Source of the DNA: Przewalskia tangutica
Taxonomy: Eukaryota; Streptophyta; Magnoliopsida; Solanales; Solanaceae
Direction of reading: 5' to 3'
Assembly: GCA_029844215.1 (NCBI GenBank)
Contig: CM056731.1
Location: forward strand, 82,108,992 to 82,172,991
Length of the DNA: 64,000 bases
Translations under genes and position numbers: made by a program
Notes under the pieces: model-generated
What the model was told of the DNA's origin: nothing
The model's database searches: none
What the model saw: only the letters and a program-made list of their open reading frames with translations
In this document: piece by piece, positions 32,515-44,887 of the stretch
Position numbering within the stretch: position 1 is the first letter of the stretch
Layout: each line of letters opens with the position of its first letter

Positions 32515-33235
32515 ATGCCTCCGCGTAGGGCAACCCGGGCCCAGGAGGGCAAGGCAGCCGAGGGAGCTGCGAGTAGAGTCCAGAGGGTTACGAGGGCACA
32601 GGCCCAATCATCACCTGAGTTAGGTGCTTCATTCGGGGATTTCGGCGACATCACTAGCCCCAGTAAAGTTTAGCACGGCGGCGGCAGTTCCTACTGCGGC
32701 CATGATATTTGAATCTTCGGTTCCACGACCGGGAATAGTGAATATAGATTGCAAGGAGGCGACCCTGTTACTAGCTATGGATTTGGCTACCAGAGAGTAT
32801 ACCGATGTACCGCGAGTCTTGATGACTATCTAAAAGAGGGTTGTGCAAGAGTAATTCTTCAGTTGGGCTTGAGCATGGCCTGTGTGCGGGCTTATGCGCA
32901 GCAGGCCGAGAAGCGTAGAGATCGACGGGTTAACGAAGGACAGCAGAGGAGGGCCAGAGCAGCAAGGTCCTTTGGTAACTTTCGAGGCAAGTCGCCTCAC
33001 CAGCAGATTTGATTATGCACATCCACCAGTGCAGAGTGGTCTTCCACGAATTTCAGGACGTTCGGGGTGTGCAGGAGTTGGCCAGAACTCCAGGGCTTCC
33101 GGTTCACAGTGTGACAGACGTCATCCCGGGGAATGTCGTCTTTTAGTTGGTACTTGTTGTACCTATGACCGTCAGGGTCTAATGTCGAAAGAGTGTCCTA
33201 GTAAGGAGGACTTAGCCTTCAGGATCGGTGGGTAG
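32515..33235 (+). pseudogene. gag: Gag remnant of element B
   Basis: Opens at ATG 32515 with MPPRRATRAQEGKAAEG, homologous to the A and C gag starts, and reads to a stop at 32673. The capsid core (VDWFDSWE region) is largely missing; recognisable C-terminal parts are AYAQQAEKRRDRR (about 32893-32930) and a decayed knuckle near 33130-33200 in which the expected second Cys and the His read Tyr and Leu (CCTYDRQGLMSKEC). It is therefore more degraded than in A and C although the LTRs look young. The element may thus have been copied with an already defective gag, using Gag as well as Pol from relatives. Confidence 0.7.
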
Positions 33236-34897
33236 TTTGTCATCTCCCTCAGCTATGCGCCCTACGGGGCAGGTTTGATTAGAACGATTAAGGGGAGTGA
33301 AACAGTAGTTACAGGTATATCTTTAACCCTCTAGAGTTTTGTTTATGTGATCAGGTGAGTATACCTTAAGTGCTATGTTCTGATAGCAGTGTGTTAGTTT
33401 TGATTAGATCATGGTTGTTTAACCGAGTAAGATGTTGAGGGATAGAGAAAGTGTGAGCCTTAGAGCTTTATACGTAGAGACCTTAGAGGTAAGGCCATCT
33501 CGGGTAAAGGTGTAGTGTTATGTTTGATCCTTATAAGGAGTGCATAGTGCACGTGAGCTATGTTTGTGGGATAAGTCCCTGAGTAGTGTGAAATGAAAGA
33601 GGGTAGTTGAGCTAAGAAGACCGCTAGGTTTTCGTAACGTGATTAGTGAGAGTTTTCCTTCGGGGAGCTAGTATTGTGCGCGTTGCCGGGTCGGGTTGAG
33701 GCCGCATTGCGGGTCAACCCGCGACCTGTTTGTTGGTGGGGTCAGTTTGTGGTGCTCCCGCCGGGTGGTGGGATCACGAGGGTGTTAGGCTCAAGTTTAG
33801 TTAACCAGCATACGAGTTCGTGGATATGTTCGACCGGTGGTTGGGTCGATGGGGGCAGCCCATCGTGTTCTTCGGTCGGGACCATTCACTCGGCAGTGTT
33901 GTTGTATCAGAAAGGTTGTAGGGCTGCACGGGGTGCCTACCTTCACCTTATGGCAGACAGTGGAGCCCAGGTTATGGCTGTTTTTGTTTCTGGAAGTTTT
34001 ACCAGGCATGTGTTAAGAACTCGAGTAAGTCCCAGAATCACATTCGCCCTCGGGCCAGTGTTTGGATTTCAGGGATAGTTGCGAGAATTGTTGTCTCCTG
34101 TTGATGGAGTGTTTAAGCTACCATTTCAGTGTTCGGATGTCGCCTTTTGAAGCCTTGTAGGGGCGGATGTGTGAGTCGCCGGTCGATTGGTTCGATGTTG
34201 GCAAGGTTCAGAAAATTGGTTGATACGTGTTCAGCAGGATGTGGATAGGGTGAAGCTTGTCTAGAAGAGGTTCTGGCAGCTCAGAGAAATCGTGCGGATA
34301 ATCGGCGACGACGCTTAGAGTTCAGGTTGACAGTCGGTCTTCTTGAAGGTACCACCCCGGTTTGGGTGTGACGAGTTTTGGAAAACAGAGGAAACTTAGC
34401 CCGAGTTACTTTGGGCCTTTGTGAGTTCATGTGAAGAATAGGCCAGGTTGCCTATATGTTAGCATTTGCCGTCCGACTTAGGAGGCAGGACGTCCGGTCT
34501 TTCGTTTTGTTATGTTCGGGAAAGTATCGAAGATCCATCCAGAATGTTCCCAGTTAATGATGCCCACGTTAAGAGATAGTAACCCCGAGTTTTGGAAACT
34601 AAAGCAGTATCAGAAATGTGGTAAGAGTTCGAGTGTACGACAGCTTCAGTGATCGCATGCAGCCCGGTACCATTTGTTGGGTCGTCGGAGCAAGTCTAGA
34701 GACAAAGTGACAAAGTGGTATATTAGGCAAACTGACAAAGTTGTATCATTTGGTGAGGTTAGAGGTGTTTCCTCGTGGACTTGGATGTAAGTTTTTATGT
34801 GCGCGGGTGTTTCTGTGGCCAGATGCGGCAGGTTGGTTCTTGTAAGAACAAGTAGTTAAGTATATACTGGCGATCGTTTGTTTTGATTCTTAGAAAG
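33236..34897 (+). other. Post-gag region of element B, noncoding
   Basis: About 1.66 kb between gag remnant and PPT hairpin. Its first half aligns with the post-gag region of A (for example GGTGGTGGGATCACGAGGGT near 33763). The second half is B-specific. A 134-codon frame at 33674-34078 spans conserved noncoding sequence and has no recognisable domain, so I do not call it a gene. No RT, RNase H or integrase motif is present. Confidence 0.65.
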
Positions 34898-34932
34898 AAC
34901 ATTCTGTACGAATGTTTCTAAGGAGTGGAGAA
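34898..34932 (+). promoter_or_regulatory. PPT hairpin and polypurine tract, element B
   Basis: AACATTC-TGTA-CGAATGTT (34898-34916), then TAAGGAGTGGAGAA (34919-34932) touching the 3' LTR. The loop-proximal bases differ from A, C and E, while the arms are retained. Confidence 0.8.
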
Positions 34933-37900
34933 TGTTATACCCCGTATTTCCAGTATGTATGCCAGGACGTGCGTAGAAAATTTGAACTTGTGATTTAGGC
35001 TTGGCCGAATTCATTTTGTTCACAACCCCCGGTTAGAGTCGTTTTTAAACGTTTCCACAAAGATTCGTAGGGAATTTCCGGCTATGTCATTTTTATTTTT
35101 TGCGGATTTTTCCGAGAGACGAAACATTTTGGACCAACAAGAGGGCGACACTTGTCACCCTCTCATTGGTTAGGCTTGGACGGTAAAGGGCTTGGCCGAA
35201 AGTGTGGTTGAAATAGTCAAGGGTTGGTAGGATATTTTTGTGTTAGTTGGTTAGGGTGCACTTGGCAAGATCTTGGCCCTACACTTGCTATGCACTTGGC
35301 AAGATCTTGGCCATTGGTTGGCCTTGGCTTGTCCTATAAATACCCACCTCTTTGGAAGACTTATTCATCCTAAAAATCTCTAAGTCTTGAAAGACTCTCC
35401 CCCCCCTCCCTCTATTGTTCTCGTCCCTCCCCATTTCGTGAGGCCCCCTTGGCCGAGAGTAGCGCCCACTCTAGTAGTGTGGTAGTGGGGTACCCCACTA
35501 GCCTAGTTGTCTCGTATAATACACCCCCTTTTTGTGGTATAGAAATACTCTCCAAAGTATTGTTATAATGCCCAAATTACCTTAGCCAGTATACCTTGTT
35601 GTATTCTAAGGTTATACCTATCTGAAAAGCCGAAATACTATTATACTTCCGTCGATCCACAAAAACCGAAACCACAGGAAAATCTCCATAGTTAGTTGGA
35701 GTCATAAGTAGAAGTTGGTTAGAACTTCAAGGGTTGTGTGGGCGGGTCGAACCTGTGAGTCGAGCTAAACGATTGCCCAGGATCGACTTTTTACTTGGAT
35801 AATTATGGTCTAATTGAGTAAAGTATCTTTTCCCTATATTGTAAATGAAAATTAGAAGATACTTAGACTATATAGTTGAAGTATACTATATATAGAATCA
35901 ACGTAGTTAGTTGGCAATGTCTTTTGACTTAAGCTCAAGAAGTGAGCGTAATTACATAGGGTGTATCAGATGAGACTTGTGTAGTAATCGTGGAGTAGAA
36001 TTGTACCCGTTCGGGTTAGATGTATGAACCCCCCCTGGTTGGCTTGATAGCCGGCCCCGATCGAGGAGGAGATTTACGCTGCCATGCGGGAGAGGTCTGC
36101 CAATTTTACGTAGAATGTTCTCTGAAGGGATCTAAATGTTAATAAGCGCCTTGTGGCCTTATAGGTTGGCGACTACGTATGGCGCGATCTACTTGGCTTA
36201 GGAGTAGCCGCGGTTGGAGGTACTTGAGCGTTTTGCTATTAGTCGATACTCGTCGCGAGGTATGTGAACCTCTTCCTATCTCTTCTAGCATGATATGTGT
36301 GAACTATGTAGTACGGTAGACATACAGGTGCTAAATGTATTTGATTGGTGTAAAACATAAAGTGTTATAACGACTTTATGGAAGTTGGTTATAACAGCTT
36401 TATGTTGGTAAGAAAATACATGTGGTTTTTAAAAGGTAACTGATTTGAACTATAACTGGCTTGTTATGTATTAATAAAGAACTTGAAGTATTTCAAAAGA
36501 TTTTTGAATCATTTTGAAAGAAGTAATACTTGGTTTTGAAAACTTAAGAGTTATACTAGCTTTATGGGAAGTTAGGTATAACGGCTTAAGAATGTTTCTT
36601 GATTTCGAAATCGAATGTGTATCGACAAACCATCGCGGCGTTAATAAAAGGAAATGTTTTGACTAATTAAGTATTATTAAAACCAGAGAAACTTCCATCT
36701 GCATAGAAGCTAAGATGAGACAAAATGATATTTCCTAGATCACGGCTGCTGTAATAAGATTGTTATAAACAAGAATATCCTACTCACATATAAGGCTTAG
36801 GTTTCTCAGATTGTTTAAAGGAGAATTATATTCTTAAATGAATAAGACTATGAACTACGAAACCTTTCTAAAATGAGAAACTTGAACATTGGAAATTAGG
36901 CAAACTTGAACATTGGAAATTAGGCAAACTTGAACATTGGAAAATAATGTTGTTACTTGATTTTACAAAGGTAAGTGTTTTGGTTTACTTAAAAGACAAT
37001 CACTCTATTTTATACTACGTATTGTGTGACTTATGTGAAAGCAATGGATCTTTTAAAAGCTTTAATGTATGAAGTACTTTAGGGATAGATACGAACTTGT
37101 TAGAATAAAGTAACTTTTGTGAATAAATTGATTGTGTTGGTTTTAGATAGCATTGTAAATAATTTCTTGTTGATGTTATAATTAAACATTTTAGGATGCT
37201 ACGTGTTTTATTATATTGTGTGATCGTGATGTAAGGGGGTCATTATTGTTGTGCTTACGTTGTTAAGCGTTAAGCCCGTTATCTTGTTATTGTATCACAT
37301 ACCCTTGACTTGTTATACCGAGGGCTTGCCACCCGATGCGGGTCTATACGGCTATGCAGTCCTTGTGACTACGCGGAGCGGTAGCTCGAGATTGATCATT
37401 CGGGTGTTTAGCCCGACGCGGGGATTCCTATGCGGTCTGTTGAGACTATGCGGTCTTGTGAGACTATGCGGGCTGCGGGAGCCTCGGCGGATACCGAGGT
37501 TGGTGCGCCGACGCGGGGTATACCTCGGTGATGCAGGACCATGATTCGAGGAATACCTCATGCGCGGTGCTGGGTGACCTATGCGAGCTGCGAGAGTTCC
37601 AGGATAGACGCCGCATTGATATTGCGAGCGAGTGGCGGCTTCGATCATGTGGTGCGATCTAGAAAGACCTCGAGATACGCTTTGTGGTATTTTTGCATCG
37701 CTGGTCTTAGTAGTCGGCTATGCCTTCGTACTTGCCCCGTACGGTTTTATTGGGATAACTTTGAGGGCGTGAGTCCCTGACTTGACATGACTGCTTATTT
37801 ATTGTGAATCGTAGTTTAGTTATCATACATGTCTCTGCTTTATATAGACTACTATGATTTCATTTACGATTTATTTTCAGTTTCACATACTCTGACTGTC

Positions 37901-38328
37901 AGATCGACCTCCTTCGGGGGGCTGCGTTCATGCCGCAGGTAAAGGTACACCAGTCGTTGATCCTCGCTCTTAGGATCACAGTTCAGCTTTTGGGAAGCTC
38001 CGTATCTCCGGAGGCTTATCAGTGGTATAGTCCCCTGTCGAGTAAGTGTTTACATTCGGGGTTTGGCGGGCCCCGCCCCGCCATTATTGTCGTATCATTT
38101 CTTGAGGTCCGTAGTACCGTTGCGGCAGAATTTGTAAGAGGTCAGAATCGTCGAATTGCTATTTATATATATACCGAAGGTAACCGCTTGGTTAGCTGTT
38201 TCTTATTTCACTGTCATTTTACATTGGTTTCATGTATTGTCTTTATGTTCCGCTGATTACTCTGATGTATGGCTACTTGGGTGCCCGGGGTAAGGCACCA
38301 GTCACGGGCCCCGGAACGGGTCGTGACA
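34933..38328 (+). mobile_element. Element B 3' LTR
   Basis: Same block order as the 5' LTR (TATA 35334-35346, hairpins 36353-36406 and 36537-36590, U5 block 36600-36780). It ends GGAACGGGTCGTGACA, a fuller terminus than the 5' copy, which has lost bases here. Followed by ATCGA and resumption of LTR H. Confidence 0.9.
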
Positions 38329-38333
38329 ATCGA

Positions 38334-39053
38334 CAAGTAGCAAAATGCTCCAAAGTACTTCAACCTTGATAGCTATTCCATCCTTTAAGTAGAATACGCT
38401 ACTCGTAGTACTTCAACCTATATTAATCATAACATGTCTATCAACTCCTCACTTGTTTTTAACGTAGAATCATACTAAGTGTAAGGTCTCTTATTCTACG
38501 GAAAATCGGGCAGCACTTCCTTTGTTTCTACGTACTTTTCCACCTTTTTCAAGGCCCGAAAATCAATAACCAAACACCACATTTAAGGCCCAACAATTCA
38601 GCAAATACAAAGGGGATTACACGCCTAATAGGATGTGTAAAATTCTTCCCCATAATCAATATAAAACTGTTCATTCCTTAAGGCACATTCTTGGCAATAA
38701 CACTATCCATAACAATATCAATTCTCTTTCAATTTCCTTTTTCAATCCAAGTTGTTATTCCAACATGTTATATACATAATAACAATTACAACAACTATAA
38801 ATCCTTTCATCCTTAACATGCGACGATTGTAACTATCGACCAAATTGATTACAACATTAATGGCTAGCTTGTCCATTTTCGGTTTTAACATGTCGACATG
38901 ATCCAAATCTTTTCAAACTTCATTCTATATACCACATGCTCATTTCTTAACTACTATAACATGTAATCTTCAATTACAAGAAGAAGATAAAGATTTTACC
39001 TCAATAAGCCCTAATAAAGTCCAAGCGTAAAAGTCGATCCTTAGCAACTTTTA
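38334..39053 (-). mobile_element. Element H LTR, segment 2 of 3
   Basis: Continues LTR H after element B (CAAGTAGCAAAATGC) and ends at TTTTA, where element C is inserted. Noncoding. Confidence 0.85.
39049..39053. repeat. Target site duplication of element C (TTTTA)
   Basis: TTTTA precedes TGTCACG at 39054 and recurs at 48507-48511 after the opposite LTR end. The joined flank AGCAACTTTTAGCTC resembles the uninterrupted sequences at about 2262 (LTR a) and 5190 (LTR b). Confidence 0.9.
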
Positions 39054-39671
39054 TGTCACGACCCGATCCCGGGCCCGTGACTGGTGCCTTACCCCGGGCA
39101 CCCTAGTGATACAACATCAGAGAAAATCAGCGGAAATAAAACATGAACATGAAATGAGAGATATAATAAATAAACAAAGCAACTAAAAGCTTGCCTTCAA
39201 AGATAAATATATACAAACCCTGAACAGTTTAATCCTTTTTACAACCCTGCCCACAACAGTACTACAGATCTCTAAGATTTACAACAACTATGACGGGACA
39301 GGGCCCCGCCATACCCCTGAATGTACAAGGAACTACAACTCAGGGAACACATACCAAAAGATAAGCCTCCGAAGGAACGGAGCTTCCCAATACGCTGAAA
39401 GGTGATCCTAAAAGCGGATCGACACTAACGATTTCTACTCGCGGATGAACGCAGCCCCAAGGAGGTCAAGACAACAGTACCAAGTATGTGAATCAGAAAT
39501 ATCAGAAATGAAATCATAGCGGTCTATATAAAGCGGAGACATGTATGATAACCAAACTACAGATACAACATATAAACAAATATATAAAGTCGTGACTCAC
39601 GCTCCAAATCATCACTCGTGTCGTGGAATTCCTTCTCACCGCCGCATCCTATGATATGATATCAACAAGAC

Positions 39672-40005
39672 AACAATCCAAATGGGAGCATACCCGCGCT
39701 ACGATCGTGTCGGATGTCCAAAAGGAAACAATAAGACAAAGATTCCAAATGGAAACATACCCGCAGCGCCACGATCGTGGTCAAGATGCCCACAGGAAAC
39801 AATAAAGCAAAGATTCCAAATGGAAACATACCCGCGCGCTACGATCGTGTCGATATGCCCACAGGGAAACAATAAAGCAACATTCCAAATGGAAACATAC
39901 CCGCGCGCTACGATCGTGTCGATGCCCCAAAGGGAAACAATAAAGCGAGATCAAAATGGAAGCATACCCGCAGCGCCACGATCGTGGTCGGTATGTCCAA
40001 AGCGA
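39672..40005. repeat. 68-bp minisatellite, 5 copies, LTR C left
   Basis: Units contain AATGGAAACATACCCGC, ACGATCGTG and GCCCACAGGGAAACAATAA, with TACCCGC at about 39691, 39758, 39829, 39898 and 39965. The right LTR has the matching block at 45505-45815. Long open frames here are products of the repeat. Confidence 0.85.
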
Positions 40006-40150
40006 TTAGCAAAAGTAACACAATCAGCGAACGCATCTGCGGAATTTCTTCGCCACCGCCAAGACGCCCAAGTAAGTTCTCAACAAGTCAACCGACTCCA
40101 TCGAGACGCCAGAGTATAGAAACACAATCTTTGCACAACAAAGGCTATCA

Positions 40151-40250
40151 CAACAAGCATAGGCAAGTTTCACAACAACAAGCATAGGCAAGTTTCACAA
40201 CAACAAGCATAGGCAAGTTTCACAACAACAAGCATAGGCAAGTTTCACAA
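40151..40250 (-). repeat. 25-bp minisatellite, 4 copies, LTR C left
   Basis: Unit CAACAAGCATAGGCAAGTTT plus five bases at 40151, 40176, 40201 and 40226. This is the reverse complement of the array in LTR A; the right LTR has it at 45971-46070. Confidence 0.9.
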
Positions 40251-42718
40251 CTCAAAGTACTTTCATTTATGCCAAAGTCAGGTCTTAACCCTAAAGTACT
40301 ACGACGTTAAATTCCTTTTAAAGAGATTTATTCCTTTTATAGAAAAGTCACCCGATACGTAGTATAAAAATAGAGTGACTTATATCTTTTAAGTAAACCA
40401 AAACAACTTCCATACTTTTTTAAAGCCAAGTTACCACGTTAAAACCAATGATAAAACCTTTCTTTTGTTTTCATAAGGTCGTTATAACCAACTTCCCATA
40501 AAGCTGTTATAACACCTTATGCTTTAAACCATTTTAAGACAACACAATGCCTTTCTTTTCCTAAGGTTCCAGCTTTGCCTAATTTTAATTACGCAAGTCT
40601 CTTTTGAAAAGTTTCATAGTTCAATGTCTTAATCTCTTTTAAAACAATTGAGTAACATATGCCATAAAGTAGAGTTATTCTTGTTCATAATCAATATTAT
40701 TAAGCGACCATGATCTAGAAAATGTAATACCATTTTGTCTCATCTTAGCTTCTATGCGGATGGAGGTTTCTACCGGTTTTAATAATACTTAATTATTCAA
40801 TACATTTTCCTTTATTAACGCCGCAGTTGGTTTGTCGATACACATTCGATTTCAAATCAAGAAACATTATTCCTTTCAAAACCAAGTACTCATTACTCAC
40901 GAATGAGGTTTCACACATCTTACAACTTTCAAAACAATTTAATCAAGTTAAGTCTCTTATCTTATAAGATCAAGTCTCTTAACTTCTAAGATCAAATAGC
41001 CGTTCCTTTTTATCTCTTTTAGACGTTATACCTAACTTCCCATAAAGCTAGTATAACTCTTAAGTTCTCAAACCAAGTATTACTCTTCTTTCAAAAAGGG
41101 TTTCTTAATGAAAGACTTCAAGTTCTTTATTATCACACATCAAGTTAGTTATAAGTCAAATCCGCTTACCTTTTACAATCACAAAGCTTTTTCTTATCTA
41201 CATAAAGTCGTTATAACCAACTTCCCATAAAGCCGTTATAACCCTTTATGTTTTAAACCAATCAAATACATTTAACACACGTACGTCACTGTACTACATA
41301 GTTATACACATATCATGCTAGAAAGATAGGAAGAGGTTCACATACCTCGCGACGATTATCGACTAATAGCAAAACGCTCCAAGTGCCTCAAACCGTCGGC
41401 TACTCCTTAAGCCACGTAGGTCGCACCACACGTAGTACTTCAACCTATAAGGCCACAAGGCGCTTATTAACATCTAGATCTCATCGTTCCATATTCTACA
41501 GAAAATTCGGCAAAGACCTCTCCCGCAACAGCGTAAATCTCCTCCTCTATCTAGGCCGGCTACCAAGCCAACCAGGGGGGGTTTGCACGTCTAACCGGAC
41601 GTGTACAATTCTACTCACACTAATACTACACAAGCCTACTGTAATACAGTCCTATGTAATTACAGTTCAGTTCTCTTATTTAAATTCAGGCTTAAGTCGC
41701 AAGACATTGCCGTAAGTATTATTCAGGCTTAAGTCAAAATACATTGCCGCACAGCTATGTTCAATTCAATATATAGTATACTTTAACTATATACTCCTAC
41801 AACATGAAATTTCCAATTACAACAGAAGGTCAAGAATGTTTACCTTGGTAAGCCCAAAATTATCCGAGTTTATATGTCGATCCTGAGCAAGGTTTAGCTC
41901 CTACTCCGAGTGCTCCAATTTGCTCCAAACAACCCTTAGAAGTTCTACGCAACTTCTACTTAACACTTCAACTGACTATGAAGGTTTTCCTTAGGGTTTC
42001 GTTTAGTGGCTAAAGGAAGTATAATAGTATTTGGGCGTTTGTATAAGTGTAACCTGGGAATACTACAAGGTATTTGGGCCAAGGTATTTGGACATAACAA
42101 CAATACTAGGAAAGTATTTCTATACCACAACAAGTGGGTATTATTCAAAACAACTAGGCTAGGGGTACCCTGGCCAAGGCTTCACAAGTGGGGAGGGTGT
42201 GGTGGCTCTCGCCAAGCTCAACTAGGAGGGGAGAGGGACGAAAAGCTCAAGCTAAGAGGGGAGGATTTTTAACACTTAGAACAATTTAGGATGAAGAAGT
42301 TCATCAACTTAGAGGGTATTTATAGGTCAAGTGAAGGCCAACCAATGCCAAGATGAAGACAAGTGTGGTGCAAGTGTAGGCTAGATTTAAGCCAAGTGCA
42401 CCTTATCCATCTACCACAACAACTTGCACAAAATATCCTACCTAACCCCACTCACCATTTTCGTCCAAAATGCCGCCCACTCCTTCCAATTAGAGGGTGA
42501 CAAGTGTCTCCCTCTCGTTGGTCCAAAATGTTTCGCCTCTGAAAAATCCGCAAAAATAATTAATGACATAGCCGAATTTTCCCTACGAAAGTCGTGGAAA
42601 CGCTTTCGTCGAAAACGACTCTTTTCGCACTTGTGTACAAATTTCGAAACTAGCCAACTTTAAGGCTCAAATTATAATACGACGCGCCACGCACATACTC
42701 GGAAATACTGGTATAACA

Positions 42719-42752
42719 TTCTCCCTCCTTAGAAACATTCGTCCCGAATGTT
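42719..42752 (-). promoter_or_regulatory. Polypurine tract and hairpin, element C
   Basis: In plus orientation TTCTCCCTCCTTA (42719-42731, purine on the minus strand), then AACATTCG-TCC-CGAATGTT (42734-42752). Same arrangement as in A, mirrored. Confidence 0.85.
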
Positions 42753-43519
42753 CCTTCTCGAAACAGATAACGAAGAAGTTCCTTCAACAAGTTGTCAAAG
42801 CCACACCTGGCCACGTAATAACACACGTTCTCTTCCCTCCTTACTCATCGTGCCCTCCTCGAACACTTGAACTCTTCTAGTATACGCCCACACTCCACCA
42901 TCGCTCAGCTTCCCAACACTTTGGAGTCACAACCTCCAAACCGGTCATCTTACTAGCTTCACTTTCCTCTAAGGTCATTCCCGCCTTCACGAACCGATTC
43001 GGGTCGAACATATCCACAAACTCATCCGATGGTCATCTACACTTGGGCCTAGCACCCTCGTGACCCTACCACCTGGCGGGACCACCCAGAGCTGACCCAA
43101 CCCCAAAACCGGCCGCGGGTTGGCCCGCAAAGATGGCCCCAACCCGACCCACTTAACGCATCAAGCTCTTGTTTCCCAATCCGGGACAATCTTACCTCTA
43201 CAGGTCATGAAAGCTACCACTTCCATTTCACACTACCCAGGGACTTATCACACAATACATTCTAGGCATAAAATGCACTCCGACAAGGATCACTTGCAAA
43301 AACTTGTACTCAAGATGGCCTTACATCTAAGGTCTCAACTGTAATATAAATAGGTTCATCGTTTCTCACCCCCAGGCTTACCCTTTTTCACTAAGCATGT
43401 TTCTAAGTCACATTTTAGCACAAAGCTATCCGAACATAACACTTAACACATTATCATAACATACAAAACTCTAGATGGTTAAGGATATACCTGAAGTAGG
43501 CGGTTCAGAGGACCGCTAA
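42753..43519 (-). other. Post-gag noncoding region of element C
   Basis: Homologous to 19233-20029 of element A, mirrored, with the same cores (for example CACCCTCGTGACCCTACCAC, about 43050). No pol motif on either strand. Confidence 0.7.
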
Positions 43520-44679
43520 AACTGGGAACTTCCACCGCGACCTCTACCGTGGCCCGCCTGTGTATGAACTCCCTGCCTAGCTTTTGAAGGTGAAGAACCC
43601 GCAACTGATCTCGTAGTCTGTGCTATCTTACCAGTGCTACCCCTGGTCGGACAGCTCTAAAATGGCCTGCCGCATGTAAAACAAACTCTGGACTAGCACG
43701 ACACTCCCACCGCTGTGGAGTCTACCACGTCGCAACGAGGTAGGGTGGCTTCACCGCTAACACCGCTTCTCCGAAAATTTGAACCTCGAGCCCCAGTAGC
43801 TCACGAATACTCTGGATGCTCAAGATTGTGGAGGCCACTCAGATCGGGCGGAGGCGCATAACTAGTTCGCTGGCAGGCGGTCCGCCTCGAAAGTCACCAA
43901 AGGACCCCGCTGCTCGCCTCTTCTCACGACTCGTCATTCCGCCGATTTCTCCGCCTCACCTCCAAGTGCATAAGCTCGCATGCGGCAATGTCCATGCCCT
44001 GAAGAGCTACACCAACAACTCTGCTAGGTAATCATCGAGCCACAGAACATATCGGCACTCGATCCTCCATACTAGCTACTAATGCGGGACGCACGCCAAT
44101 GAGTCGAACTCCACATTGTACTCCCAACCGCACGCCTGCTCGCCGCAACACCAAAAATCTGTCGGCCCGAGCCCTCCTCATCTGCGGAGGCAAGAAGTGT
44201 GCAAGATAGGCCTTTGAGAACTCGTCCCATAAAGCTGGAAGTGCATGCTCTCCCCGGGACAGCTCCCACGAATCAAACTACGATCGCGGTATCACGCAAT
44301 GATGCGAACCTAGGGCCACCGACTCGGTCTCGATGCCTTGATCACTCATGATCCGTAGAATCGCCGGATGAACTCCTCGCGATCATCCTCGAGCCTCGAC
44401 CCATAAAACTCGCGTTACACTCGAAAATCCCGTAATCTCAAACCGTCGCCGGGGTGAACTACGGTGCTCTGGATCGAATCTGGCGTCCAGCTTATCCTCA
44501 AGTCTGGCCACAACCCTGGCCATTAACTGGGCCATCTCCTTGTAACCCATCTCATCTGCCCCAGCCTGTAGGACTGGAGGCTCAGGTACTGTGGTCTCTG
44601 TAGAGACTGCCGCTGCTCTACTCGTATCTTCCTCTGCTGTCTTGCCCTTCTGGGCCCGGGTTGCCTTGCGCGGAGGCAT
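43520..44679 (-). pseudogene. gag: Tekay-type gag of element C, frameshifted
   Basis: Starts at 44679 with MPPRKATRAQKGKTAEED. Its first 98 codons (44383-44679) are the best-preserved Gag N-terminus in the window, with MAQLMARVVARLEDKLDARF. The capsid core follows in shifted frames (SWELSRGEHALPALWDEFS and PPQMRRARADRFLVLR, about 44130-44275). The knuckle near 43690 reads CFTCGRPF and then a stop before SCPTR, so the conserved His and spacing are lost. The C-terminal GRGRGGSSQF precedes the post-gag region. Gag-only content matches element A. Breaks may partly be base-calling losses. Confidence 0.85.
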
Positions 44680-44871
44680 AACTGGTAAAGGAAAGGAATA
44701 CGTCAGAGGGGTTCAACTCATCACACAACTCTAAGGCACGATCTCAGAATGAGAAGAATAGAAACCAATCCTAAATGTCCTGCAGCCTCCTGATTATAGA
44801 TGTGGTGCACAACACATCGATAATCAAGACTCTACTAGACACGGTCTGTAGACACTTTCCGAGGACTAACT

Positions 44872-44883
44872 GCTCTGATACCA
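44872..44883 (-). promoter_or_regulatory. Primer binding site, element C
   Basis: GCTCTGATACCA in plus orientation is the exact complement of TGGTATCAGAGC, the intact initiator-Met site, three to four bases inside the LTR end. It is the reference against which the altered sites in A, B and D can be judged. Confidence 0.9.
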
Positions 44884-44887
44884 CTTT

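Larger units (their letters stand above)
28919..38328 (+). mobile_element. Element B, complete non-autonomous gypsy element, 9.4 kb
   Basis: A full insertion: LTRs of 3393 and 3396 bp, primer site, internal region of 2621 bp with a broken gag and no pol, PPT hairpin, polypurine tract and a 5-bp target duplication. It sits in sense orientation opposite to its host LTR H. Near-equal LTR lengths and matching repeat copy numbers imply a fairly recent insertion. Without pol it needed RT and integrase in trans. It is best described as TR-GAG-like: a terminal-repeat element with Gag only. Confidence 0.9.
39054..42718 (-). mobile_element. Element C 3' LTR (left in plus coordinates)
   Basis: TGTCACGACCCGATCC to GGTATAACA. 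Contains a 68-bp repeat block, four 25-bp repeats, U5 block (40678-40860), three hairpins (40470-40530, 41025-41075, 41200-41255) and TATA (42313-42327, about 0.4 kb from the LTR start on the minus strand). Confidence 0.9.

Noticed and set aside
33674..34078. 134-codon frame after gag in element B, considered as a protease because of MADSGAQVMAVFVSGSF
   Set aside because: The corresponding post-gag region in A and C has no such frame, and the surrounding residues do not fit a retropepsin. Chance resemblance is more likely.
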